NCBI RefSeq assembly: GCF_003864255.1
Contig: NZ_QWEZ01000002.1
Location: forward strand, 1,116,001-1,180,000
From: Aestuariirhabdus litorea
GTDB lineage: Bacteria > Pseudomonadota > Gammaproteobacteria > Pseudomonadales > Aestuariirhabdaceae
DNA: 64,000 bases
Direction: 5' to 3'
Part shown: piece after piece, positions 23,850-31,339 of the stretch
Numbering within the stretch: the first letter of the stretch is position 1
How the letters are laid out: every line of letters starts with the position of its first letter
Translations under genes and position numbers: made by a program
Notes under the pieces: model-generated
The model's input: the letters and a program-made list of their open reading frames with translations, nothing else
The model's database searches: none
What the model was told of the DNA's origin: nothing

Positions 23850-24467
23850 ATGGAACAGCACCGTATTGACCAGCACAGCAGCGACCAGCAGGGTATTGGG
23901 GAGAGCGGCGCTCAGGACAGCATCGACCGGGTGTGGCTGAAAAAGGCCCGCAACCAGTTTGATACCCTCTATACCGCGATCCGCGACATGGTCTACTACC
24001 GTGAGCTGAGGCGGTTGGCCAGCGACGACCGGGTCACCCAGGTGATGCTGGACCACCTGCGGATCGCGCTGCTGGGCTCCATTGTCATCAACTGGAACAA
24101 GCTGTTTGCCCTCGAAAAGAGCGAGGAGGCCTGGAAGCGCCTTACCGCCGAGAGCGCCGGCTTTCGCACCCGCGTCTACAGCGCCACCGGCTTCGACTAC
24201 CAGCAGTGGAGCGATTACCGCAAATCGGTGCGCGAGTTCAGCGCCCGCCTGCACGCCCACTTCGACTCCTCCCACCACCTCGAAAACCAGCTCGAACTGG
24301 AGCCGATGTTCCGGGTGCTGGAGGTGGCCCACCGCTGGATGCACCAGCTCTACCAGGGGCAGGAGGCGCTGGCCTGCGACGACCTGCTGAAGGCGGACTA
24401 CATCGAGCAGCTGGCGAGCGCGGTGCGCGAACGGCTACGGGAGTGGCCCCGCCTGCGCCAGGGCTGA
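23850..24467 (+). CDS. Hypothetical protein, soluble and helical
   Basis: A 205-residue protein I do not recognise. It is hydrophilic, rich in Arg, Leu and Glu, with no signal peptide or membrane segment, and looks mostly alpha-helical. NQFDTLYTAIRDMVYYRELRR and INWNKLFALEKSEEAW are the most distinctive stretches. The start is the ATG at 23850, with GGGAGG 6 bases upstream. It is convergent with the amrA gene, 20 bases away. Confidence 0.65.
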   Translation: MEQHRIDQHSSDQQGIGESGAQDSIDRVWLKKARNQFDTLYTAIRDMVYYRELRRLASDDRVTQVMLDHLRIALLGSIVINWNKLFALEKSEEAWKRLTAESAGFRTRVYSATGFDYQQWSDYRKSVREFSARLHAHFDSSHHLENQLELEPMFRVLEVAHRWMHQLYQGQEALACDDLLKADYIEQLASAVRERLREWPRLRQG

Positions 24468-24487
24468 GAGAACCACCTGTCGAACGA

Positions 24488-25084
24488 TCACCCCGGGGCG
24501 GGCTCGCTGAAATGGTGCACCTGGTAGCGGTAGGCATTCATCGGCTCGGGCCAGCGGGCGGGGTTGAGTCCCGCCTTGCGCAGCAGATGGTCGAGAAAAC
24601 GATCCCCCTCCGGCAGCTGCTCCCACACCTGCGGCAGGAAGGTGGCCTGGTTACCGCCGCTTTCGATCAGCAGTCCATCCACCCCCGGCCGCAACTGGGC
24701 CAGCAGGGCCTCGCGGCACTCGGCCGCCACCGCCTCAAGGGGGCTGAGCAGGGAGATCTCGATGCGGGTGCGCGGCAGCTCCTCCCCGGTCAGGGGGGGG
24801 AAGCGGGGGTCACGGAAAGCGGCGCTGCAGGCGTCCTCGACAATCTCTTCGGCCAGCGGCCGGCGCGCCTCCAGGCTGCCCATGCAGCCCCGCAGCTGCC
24901 CCTGTTGGGTAAGGGTGACAAAGCCGGCGGTGGGTACCCGCAGGGGAGGTTCCAGGGCATCGGTGGGCGGCGGCCTGAGTGTCTCCTGCTGGCACCCCTG
25001 GCTGATCGCCCGCCGCGCGAGTTGCAGCAGCTGCTGCTGCAGCGCCGGAGTGAGAGGGGACTCAGTGGAGGAGATAGGCGCCAT
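24488..25084 (-). CDS. amrA: AmmeMemoRadiSam system protein A (AMMECR1 domain)
   Basis: A 198-residue AMMECR1-family protein. The diagnostic LRGCMGSLE motif lies near residues 83-91, and RDPRFPPLTGEEL precedes the central strand. In humans AMMECR1 is linked to a contiguous gene deletion syndrome; the bacterial role is unresolved. It is the distal gene of a two-gene minus-strand unit, overlapping the Memo gene by 23 bases, which implies coupled translation. The radical SAM partner is divergently encoded at 25971. Confidence 0.92.
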   Translation of the reverse strand: MAPISSTESPLTPALQQQLLQLARRAISQGCQQETLRPPPTDALEPPLRVPTAGFVTLTQQGQLRGCMGSLEARRPLAEEIVEDACSAAFRDPRFPPLTGEELPRTRIEISLLSPLEAVAAECREALLAQLRPGVDGLLIESGGNQATFLPQVWEQLPEGDRFLDHLLRKAGLNPARWPEPMNAYRYQVHHFSEPAPG

Positions 25085-25859
25085 AGCCCACCACCCGATC
25101 GCGGGAGCCGGCGGTATCGCCGGAGTTACGCAGGTCCAGCTGCTCGATCGACAGCCCCTGCCGGCGCGCCAGGGTCAGCAGGCCGTTGAGGCCGCGGCAG
25201 CCACAGGCCTGCTGCCCCACCAGCCCGGGGCGGAGGGCAAGAATGCGCTGGCTGGTGTCAGCGTCGATGCGCTGCGCCTCCTCGTAGGGGTGGTAGTGGC
25301 TGAGGTCGGTGCTGATCAGCAGCAGGCAGCCGGGGGGCGGCGGCAGGCGGGCCAGCACCTCGGCGATGGCGTCGCTGGAGGCCTCCCCCACCAGCAGGGG
25401 GAGAAGGCGAAACCGCTTCAGCAGCCGTTGCAGGAAGGGCAGCTGCACCTCAAGACAGTGCTCCAGGCGGTGGGCGGCCTCGTTGGGGGCCAGTGCGATA
25501 ACGTCCTGCTGCTGCAGCGAGGCCGCCAGCGCCTGGTCGATCTCGATCCGCCCCAGCGGAGTCTCGAAGGCCTCGCAGTCGGGCAGCGCGAGTCCCTGGA
25601 AAGCCAGGTGGTGGGAGGGGCCCAGAATCACCACCGAATGGATCTGCTCGGCCCAGGGGCGCAACAGGCGGTAGGCGCTGGCGGCCACCGGGCCGGAGTA
25701 GGGGACACCGGCGTGGGGGACAATAAGGGCGCAGGGCGGCACACTGGCCGGCGCCGGGGCGGGCGCCTGGTCGAGATAGCGGTCGATCTCGGCAGCCAGT
25801 TGCCCGGGATCATCGGGGTAGAAGAGACCGGCTACCGCCGCCGGGCGTGTGCGCAGCAT
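25062..25859 (-). CDS. amrB: AmmeMemoRadiSam system protein B (Memo family)
   Basis: A 265-residue Memo-like protein. It has IVPHAGVPYSGPVAASAYRLL near residues 47-67, ILGPSHH, STDLSHYHPYEEA and a Cys-rich CGCRGL toward the end, the conserved residues that form the metal-binding pocket in Memo proteins related to LigB dioxygenases. RPAAVAGLFYPDDPGQL is the family's N-terminal block. It is read together with amrA and divergently from the radical SAM gene across 111 bp. Confidence 0.93.
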   Translation of the reverse strand: MLRTRPAAVAGLFYPDDPGQLAAEIDRYLDQAPAPAPASVPPCALIVPHAGVPYSGPVAASAYRLLRPWAEQIHSVVILGPSHHLAFQGLALPDCEAFETPLGRIEIDQALAASLQQQDVIALAPNEAAHRLEHCLEVQLPFLQRLLKRFRLLPLLVGEASSDAIAEVLARLPPPPGCLLLISTDLSHYHPYEEAQRIDADTSQRILALRPGLVGQQACGCRGLNGLLTLARRQGLSIEQLDLRNSGDTAGSRDRVVGYGAYLLH

Positions 25860-25970
25860 AGTTACCTCGCGCTTCAGTGGCGCCGGGACTGCAGCCGGCC
25901 GCCACTGGACTATGGTTAATGGAGAGGGATAGCCCTCTGATTATAGACGCCCCGTTGCGGGGAGGCTGCG

Positions 25971-27107
25971 ATGACCTACTCCAACCCTAGCGATCCTTCT
26001 ACTCCCACCGGCTCCCCTGGCGCCGGTGACCCCCACCGCATCGCGGTCGATTACTGGCACCCGCTGGACGATGGCCGCCTGCAGTGCGACCTCTGTCCGC
26101 GCCTGTGCAAACTGCACGAGGGGCAGCGCGGGCTCTGCTTTGTGCGCGAACGCCAGGGCGACCGCCTCTGGCTCACCAGCTACGGGCGCAGCAGCGGCTT
26201 TTGCATCGACCCGATCGAGAAGAAGCCCCTCAACCACTTTTTGCCCGGCACTCCGGTGCTCTCCTTCGGCACCGCCGGTTGCAACCTGGCCTGCAAGTTC
26301 TGCCAGAACTGGGACATGAGCAAATCCCGCGAGCAGGACACCCTGGCCGAACGCGCGATGCCGGCCGAGCTGGCCGATGCCGCGCTGCGACTGGGTTGCC
26401 GCTCCGTCGCCTTCACCTACAACGACCCGGTCAGCTTCCTGGAGTACGCAGTGGATACTGCCGCCGCCTGCCGCGAGCAGGGGGTGCGTTCGGTGGCGGT
26501 GACCGCCGGTTATATCTGCGACCGGCCCCGCGAGCGTCTGTTCGGCGCCCTCGATGCCGCCAATGTCGATCTCAAGGCGTTCGATGAACGCTTCTACTAC
26601 AAACTCTGCGGTGGCCACCTCAAGCCGGTGCTGGAGACCCTCCAGTACATCGTGCGGGAAACCCGGGTGTGGCTGGAGATCACCTGCCTGCTGATCCCCG
26701 GCGAAAACGACAGCGACGCCGAACTCGACGCCCTCTGCCACTGGGTGGCCAGCGAGCTGGGGGCCGATATCCCCCTGCACTTCACCGCCTACCACCCCGA
26801 CTGGAAATTCCACTCCGCGCCACCCACCCCGGGCAGCACCCTGCAGCGGGCGCGGGCCATCGCCCGGCAGGCGGGGCTGCACTATGTCTACACCGGTAAT
26901 GTGCACGACCCCGAGGGGGGCAGCACCTGGTGTCAGGGTTGCGGGGCGCTGTTGATCGAGCGCGACTGGTACCGGCTGGGCCACTGGGGGCTGGATGCCC
27001 GGGGCGCCTGCAGCCGTTGCGGCCAGCGCCTGCCCGGGGTGTTCGAGGCCCGTCCCGGCGACTGGGGAGCCCGCCGCCAGCCGGTGAGGCTGGTGACGCA
27101 AGCCTAG
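25971..27107 (+). CDS. amrS: AmmeMemoRadiSam system radical SAM enzyme
   Basis: A 378-residue radical SAM protein. The cluster motif is CNLACKFC (Cys 104, 108 and 111), a CxxxCxxC arrangement. Extra cysteines occur at CDLCPRLC near residue 36 and in a C-terminal CQGCG/CSRCG pair, which is typical of AmrS, the enzyme family that accompanies AMMECR1 and Memo proteins. FTYNDPVSFLEYA and NVDLKAFDERFY are further blocks shared with pyruvate-formate-lyase-activase-like enzymes. GGGGAGG lies just upstream. All three system members are present and apparently intact, but the chemistry is not evident from sequence. Confidence 0.93.
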   Translation: MTYSNPSDPSTPTGSPGAGDPHRIAVDYWHPLDDGRLQCDLCPRLCKLHEGQRGLCFVRERQGDRLWLTSYGRSSGFCIDPIEKKPLNHFLPGTPVLSFGTAGCNLACKFCQNWDMSKSREQDTLAERAMPAELADAALRLGCRSVAFTYNDPVSFLEYAVDTAAACREQGVRSVAVTAGYICDRPRERLFGALDAANVDLKAFDERFYYKLCGGHLKPVLETLQYIVRETRVWLEITCLLIPGENDSDAELDALCHWVASELGADIPLHFTAYHPDWKFHSAPPTPGSTLQRARAIARQAGLHYVYTGNVHDPEGGSTWCQGCGALLIERDWYRLGHWGLDARGACSRCGQRLPGVFEARPGDWGARRQPVRLVTQA

Positions 27108-27181
27108 AAAGCCCTTTGGGTTTGCGCCGGGAGCCCCCCCTGTGTTTTGATGGTTCAAAATAATGAACAGGGGGCTGAACA

Positions 27182-27511
27182 GTGGGATTCTGGTATCTGT
27201 TGCTGGCCGTTGTCAGCGAGGTGATCGCGACCAGCGCGCTCAAGGCATCGGCGGAGTTTAGCCGCTTCTGGCCCAGCGTGGTGGTGGTGGTGGGTTATAC
27301 GCTATCGTTCTACTTGCTGACCCTGGTGTTTCGCACCGTCCCGGTGGGCGTTACCTACGCCGTCTGGTCGGGGTTGGGCATTGTGCTGATCACCCTGGCG
27401 GGGATCGTGCTGTTCAAGGAGATCCCCGACCTGCCGGCCATCATCGGCATGACCCTGATCATCGGCGGGGTGGGGGTGATCAACCTGTTTTCAAAAACCG
27501 GCGTCCACTAG
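27182..27511 (+). CDS. SMR family multidrug efflux protein (EmrE/QacE type)
   Basis: A 109-residue protein with four transmembrane helices. The essential glutamate is at position 13 in LAVVSEVIATSALKAS, and TYAVWSGLGIVLI marks the quaternary-ammonium (EmrE/Qac) branch rather than the guanidinium (Gdx/SugE) branch. It works as an antiparallel dimer exchanging drug cations for protons. The start codon is GTG at 27182 with AGGGGG a few bases upstream. The TAG stop overlaps the first base of the MITE-like element. Confidence 0.9.
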   Translation: MGFWYLLLAVVSEVIATSALKASAEFSRFWPSVVVVVGYTLSFYLLTLVFRTVPVGVTYAVWSGLGIVLITLAGIVLFKEIPDLPAIIGMTLIIGGVGVINLFSKTGVH

Positions 27512-27777
27512 GGAGCCTGCGAATAAGTCCTTGCGAACTTCTGGCTTTCAGCTTGGTTCGCAATCAAGGCGTGGCTTTGCAGCAATGTCCAGACCTTGCA
27601 AAAAGTCACAACGCAGAGTGCGGATCAAGCTGAAAGCCCCGTAGGGCAAAGCCAGAAACGGCCAGCTTCTGTGTTGCAGACTTTGCTAAGGGCTACGGCC
27701 ATTAGCTGCAGCCTGCGCCTTGAATCTGGCCGTTTCTGGCGCTTGCAGAAGCCGCAGAGACTTGTTCGCAGGCTCCC
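27511..27777. mobile_element. Complete MITE-like element (267 bp)
   Basis: The ends are 19-base inverted repeats with one mismatch (GGGAGCCTGCGAATAAGTC and its counterpart GGGAGCCTGCGAACAAGTC). Inside are two perfect inverted repeats: GGCTTTCAGCTTG/CAAGCTGAAAGCC (27543-27555 and 27626-27638) and GCCAGAAACGGCCAG/CTGGCCGTTTCTGGC (27651-27665 and 27726-27740), so the element folds as two large hairpin halves. It has no coding capacity. No clear target-site duplication was seen. It fills most of the 321-base gap between the SMR and lipoprotein genes. Partial copies lie at 1-30, 11907-12046 and 23729-23770. Confidence 0.88.
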
Positions 27778-27832
27778 CAGGTACGCCCCCAAGGGATAAG
27801 CGCCATGCTGGCGCACACAGGGAGATAGAAAC

Positions 27833-28447
27833 ATGTTAACCCTCAAACGTCTGATGGTTGTGGTGCTCGCCGCCGTGCTACTGGCGGGCTGTGCGGGTGT
27901 GAAAATGACCCCGATGGCGGAGCAGGCGCTGCGTCCGCTGGCGGCGGATCAAAGCCGGGTGCAGTTTTTCCGCTCCTCCTTCGTGGGCAGCGCGATCGCC
28001 GCCTCGGTGTACGATGTGACCGGCGAAGAGGTGGAGTTTCTCGGTATATTGAACAACGACACCCGCATCATCGTCGATCGCCCGCCGGGCAAACGCACCT
28101 TTATGGTGGTCTCCGAGGCGGCCGACTATATGCACGCGGAGCTGGATCCGGGTCTCACCTACTACAGCATCATCACCCCCAGAATGGGGATGTGGAAGGC
28201 GCGTTTTTCCATGTGGCCGGTGCGCAATGGCGCCGCCGGTGAGTACCAGATCGATTCCAGCGAGTTTGCCGAGTGGATGCGCGAAACCCAGGTGATGGGG
28301 CTCTCCTCCAAGGCCCGGGGATGGTTCGAGCTCAACAAGGAGGATGTGCTGGAAAAGCACGCCAAGTACTGGCCGGTGTGGCTGAAAAAATCCCCCCAGG
28401 ACCTGGATGAGCGAACCCTGCACGGCGCCGATGGCGTCAAACGCTAG
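27833..28447 (+). CDS. Predicted lipoprotein, DUF2846-like
   Basis: A 204-residue protein with a lipoprotein signal peptide. The lipobox is LLAGC with Cys 20, preceded by KR and a hydrophobic run. The mature domain (SRVQFFRSSFVGSAIAASVYDV, then VDRPPGKRTFMVVSE) resembles DUF2846-type lipoproteins of beta-sandwich fold. The residue after the lipid cysteine is Ala, so outer-membrane sorting is expected. Its function is unknown. GGGAGA precedes the ATG. It is convergent with the metallo-hydrolase gene, 18 bases away. Confidence 0.75.
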   Translation: MLTLKRLMVVVLAAVLLAGCAGVKMTPMAEQALRPLAADQSRVQFFRSSFVGSAIAASVYDVTGEEVEFLGILNNDTRIIVDRPPGKRTFMVVSEAADYMHAELDPGLTYYSIITPRMGMWKARFSMWPVRNGAAGEYQIDSSEFAEWMRETQVMGLSSKARGWFELNKEDVLEKHAKYWPVWLKKSPQDLDERTLHGADGVKR

Positions 28448-28465
28448 GGGCTGACCCGGAGGCTT

Positions 28466-29824
28466 TCACTCCAGGCGCACCAGGTCGCGGTACTCGGCCA
28501 CCGATACCGCCCATCCCAGCGCCTCGCGGACATGCACCCGCATGGCGTCGGCGGCCGCCGGCTCGCCGTGGGTGATCCAGGTGTGGCGCGGGGCGGCCTT
28601 GAACTGGCGCAGCCACTCGATGATCTCCCGATGGTCGCCGTGGGCGCTGAGGTTGTCGAGGCTGTGGATCTGGGCTTTGACCGGGAACTGCTCGCCGTGG
28701 ATCTTCACCTGTTCGGCGCCATTGAGTAGGGCATCGCCGCGGGTGCCGGGGGCCTGGAAGCCGGCAAAGACCACGCTGTTGCGGTGGTTGGAGATCAGCG
28801 CCTTGAGGTGGTGCAGTACCCGCCCTCCACTGGCCATGCCGCTGGCGGAGATGATGATGGCGGGCATCTTGCGGCTGTTGAGCTCGATCGATTCCTCCAC
28901 GCTGCGCACGTAGTGGGTGCAGGCGTCGATCTGTTCGCACTGCTCATGGCTGAGACGGTGCAGCTTATGAAAGCGCTTGTGCAGCTCGGTGGCGGAGATC
29001 GCCATGGGGCTGTTGAGGTAGAGGGGCAGCTCGAGGATACGCTCCTCCCGCTTCAACTCGCAGATCAGGTGCAGCAGCAGCTGGGCGCGCCCCACCGCGA
29101 AGCTGGGGATCAACACAATACCGCCGCGGCCGGCGGTCTCGTTGATGATGGTCTCCAGCGTCTCCTTGGGGTCCTGGGTGCCGTGGCGGCGGTTGCCGTA
29201 GGTGGATTCCACCACCAGGTAGTCGGCGCCGCTGACCGCCTGTGGCGGGTACATCACCGGGTCATCCTGGCGGCCGACGTCGCCGCTGAACAGCACCGAG
29301 GCGCGGGCGTCCCTGAAGTGGATGCAGCTGGCGCCGATGATATGGCCCACCGGCGAGAAGCGGGCGTTGAGCCCTTTGCCCAACTCAAGGGGCTCGTCAA
29401 AATCCACCGGTCGAAACAGCTTAAGGGCTCGCTCGGCGTCCTCCACGGTAAACAGCGGCTCGGCCGGGGAGTGGCGGGAGAACTTGCGCTTGTTGGCGTA
29501 GCGGGCATCCTCCTCCTGCAGGTAACCGGCGTCGGGCAGCAGGATCTTGCACAGCTCGAAGGTGGCCTTGCTGCTGTAGACCGGTCCCATGTAGCCGCGC
29601 CGCACCAGCGCCGGCAGGTAGCCGCTGTGGTCAATATGGGCGTGGGTGAGCAGTACCGCGTCCAGCTTGCCGCTCGCCAGCGGCAGGGGTTGCCAGTTGC
29701 GCTGGCGCAGGTTCTTGACCCCCTGGTAGAGGCCGCAGTCGATCAGGTACTGGCGGCCCTGGTGCTGGAGCAGGTATTTGGAGCCGGTAACGGTTCCGGC
29801 GGCACCGAGAAAGGTAAGGTCCAT
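28466..29824 (-). CDS. MBL-fold RNA-processing-type hydrolase (beta-CASP family)
   Basis: A 452-residue protein. The metal motif HAHIDHSG near residues 59-66 fits the HxHxDH of metallo-beta-lactamases. GDVGR follows in the C-terminal half of the MBL domain. SASGMASGGRVLHHL and THGEP near the end are beta-CASP and RMMBL signatures, indicating a nuclease of the CPSF-like/YSH1 group acting on RNA. The ATG at 29824 has GGGAG 9 bases upstream and starts the canonical MDLTFLGAAGTVTGS; the frame extends to 29950 without homology. Confidence 0.9.
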   Translation of the reverse strand: MDLTFLGAAGTVTGSKYLLQHQGRQYLIDCGLYQGVKNLRQRNWQPLPLASGKLDAVLLTHAHIDHSGYLPALVRRGYMGPVYSSKATFELCKILLPDAGYLQEEDARYANKRKFSRHSPAEPLFTVEDAERALKLFRPVDFDEPLELGKGLNARFSPVGHIIGASCIHFRDARASVLFSGDVGRQDDPVMYPPQAVSGADYLVVESTYGNRRHGTQDPKETLETIINETAGRGGIVLIPSFAVGRAQLLLHLICELKREERILELPLYLNSPMAISATELHKRFHKLHRLSHEQCEQIDACTHYVRSVEESIELNSRKMPAIIISASGMASGGRVLHHLKALISNHRNSVVFAGFQAPGTRGDALLNGAEQVKIHGEQFPVKAQIHSLDNLSAHGDHREIIEWLRQFKAAPRHTWITHGEPAAADAMRVHVREALGWAVSVAEYRDLVRLE

Positions 29825-29991
29825 GGTGATCGCTCCCAGGCTGCGCGGGTCCAGTCCGCATTTCAGGTATAGCACAGGGGGCGGGTGGGGGTATTGATGT
29901 GGGGATGGGTATTGGCGTGACTCGCGACAGGGTGGTGGTGAGTCGCTCACCGAGGGCTTTCTTTGTACGAGCGCCTGCGGCTGGACACGAT

Positions 29992-30187
29992 TGTAGGTCG
30001 GGCTTTAGCCCGACAGTCGAACGCTATCGTTTGAAGGCTAACTTACGCCTCAACCACCTTGTCGGGACGCCCCCTTGAGGCACCCGTCGGGGTGCGTCCA
30101 GACAAGGTCCTTGCCGCAAGGCAAAAGCGAGCGCGCCGAAGGCGCTCCTACTGGACTATTCGTTGTCGCCCTGAAGGGCGACCTACA
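29992..30187. repeat. Structured intergenic repeat with TGTAGGTCG ends
   Basis: The 418-base gap 29825-30242 contains a unit bounded by TGTAGGTCG (29992-30000) and its reverse complement CGACCTACA (30179-30187). Each end forms a short hairpin (GTCGGGCTTTAGCCCGAC at 29997-30014 and GTCGCCCTGAAGGGCGAC at 30165-30182). A longer nested stem lies between them (CTTGTC/GACAAG, GGACGC/GCGTCC and GCACCC/GGGTGC, about 30058-30107), plus a GCGCCTTCGGCGC-type hairpin near 30130-30150. The style is that of REP/BIME elements of gammaproteobacteria. No gene was seen in the gap. Confidence 0.7.
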
Positions 30188-30242
30188 GGGCTAGCCATAG
30201 GTAAATAGGTGAATAGGGGGGCTGGGGTCACGACCCCGCCCC

Positions 30243-31328
30243 TCAACTATCCAGGCACACCACCCGATTGCGCCCCGCCTGCTTGGCGCTGTAGAGCGCC
30301 CGATCGGCGGCGATCAGCAGTTGGGAGAAATCGCTGCGCGATTCACCAATGCAGGAGACACCGATGCTGAGGGTGCTGGGGATTGGCGGCTGGTCGGAAA
30401 TCCTGATGGGGTGCGATGCCACCAGCTCGCGCAGTGTTTCGGCCATCCGCTGCGCCTGCTCACGTCCTGTGCCGGGCAGCAGGATGGCAAACTCCTCGCC
30501 GCCGTAGCGCGCCACCAGGTCGGTACTGCGGCGGGATCTCTCCATCAGGCCGGAGAGCCCTACCAGTACCTGGTCCCCCACCGAGTGCCCGTAGCGGTCG
30601 TTGATCTGCTTGAAGAGATCGACATCAATCATCATCAGCGACAGTGGCTGCTGATCACGCACGGCGAGTTTGCACAGCAACTCGCCCTGTTGCATCAGGG
30701 TCCGCCGGTTGGCGAGGCCGGTCAGGGCGTCGGTGCTGGCCTGGTGGGCCAGCAGGGTTTCCCGCTTTTCGATCTCGTGGGTGAAGATGCGCATCACAAT
30801 GTAGACCTCGATCAGGCAAACCAGCACGGTGGAGCGGAACAGCCAGCGCGCCTGCTCGTCACTGAGGGGGACCAGGGGTTGATGGTCGCCGTAACTTTCG
30901 CAGAACAGGAACAGGATCACCGCTGCCAGGCTCAGCAGCAGGCTCTCGCGCTTTTCATGGTTTTCGAAGAACAGGAATACCCCCGCGGGCACCAGGAAGT
31001 AGTAGAGGTGCAGGCCGGTGTCCCGGTTCATGGTGAGGGTGGTGAGCACCAGCAGGTGCAGCATAAGCACAATAAAAAAGCAGCTTTTGGCCCCCCGTAT
31101 AAACCCCTGTTTCATCAGCAGCAGGGCGGTCAGGTAGGCAAAGAAAAAAGCCAGGTTGATCAGGCTGAGGGAGAGCGACCCGAGGCCGATCCAGTAATAG
31201 AGCATATAGGCCAGGGAGAGGCCACAGGTCATCAGGCAAACCTGGTTGGTGACCCGCACCTTGTAGGCGGACTGCCCCGGCTGCAGATGGGCGACGCCGA
31301 GGTTGATGATGGCGGAGATAAAGGACAT
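30243..31328 (-). CDS. Membrane-bound diguanylate cyclase (GGDEF)
   Basis: A 361-residue protein. About six hydrophobic segments cover residues 25-185 with no recognised sensor domain. A short helical linker then leads to a GGDEF domain (about 200-360). The active site is RYGGEEF, DVDLFKQINDRYGH holds the metal-binding Asp and substrate contacts, and the inhibitory RxxD site (RSTD) lies five residues before GGEEF. It should therefore make cyclic di-GMP under product inhibition. It lies 11 bases after the Lon-like protease gene on the same strand, so the two are probably co-transcribed. Confidence 0.9.
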   Translation of the reverse strand: MSFISAIINLGVAHLQPGQSAYKVRVTNQVCLMTCGLSLAYMLYYWIGLGSLSLSLINLAFFFAYLTALLLMKQGFIRGAKSCFFIVLMLHLLVLTTLTMNRDTGLHLYYFLVPAGVFLFFENHEKRESLLLSLAAVILFLFCESYGDHQPLVPLSDEQARWLFRSTVLVCLIEVYIVMRIFTHEIEKRETLLAHQASTDALTGLANRRTLMQQGELLCKLAVRDQQPLSLMMIDVDLFKQINDRYGHSVGDQVLVGLSGLMERSRRSTDLVARYGGEEFAILLPGTGREQAQRMAETLRELVASHPIRISDQPPIPSTLSIGVSCIGESRSDFSQLLIAADRALYSAKQAGRNRVVCLDS

Positions 31329-31339
31329 TCGCCCCGGCC

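Noticed and set aside
27108-27181. Guanidine riboswitch before the SMR gene
   Set aside because: The protein has the EmrE/Qac signature rather than Gdx, and the leader lacks the paired ACGR loops of the ykkC-type motifs.
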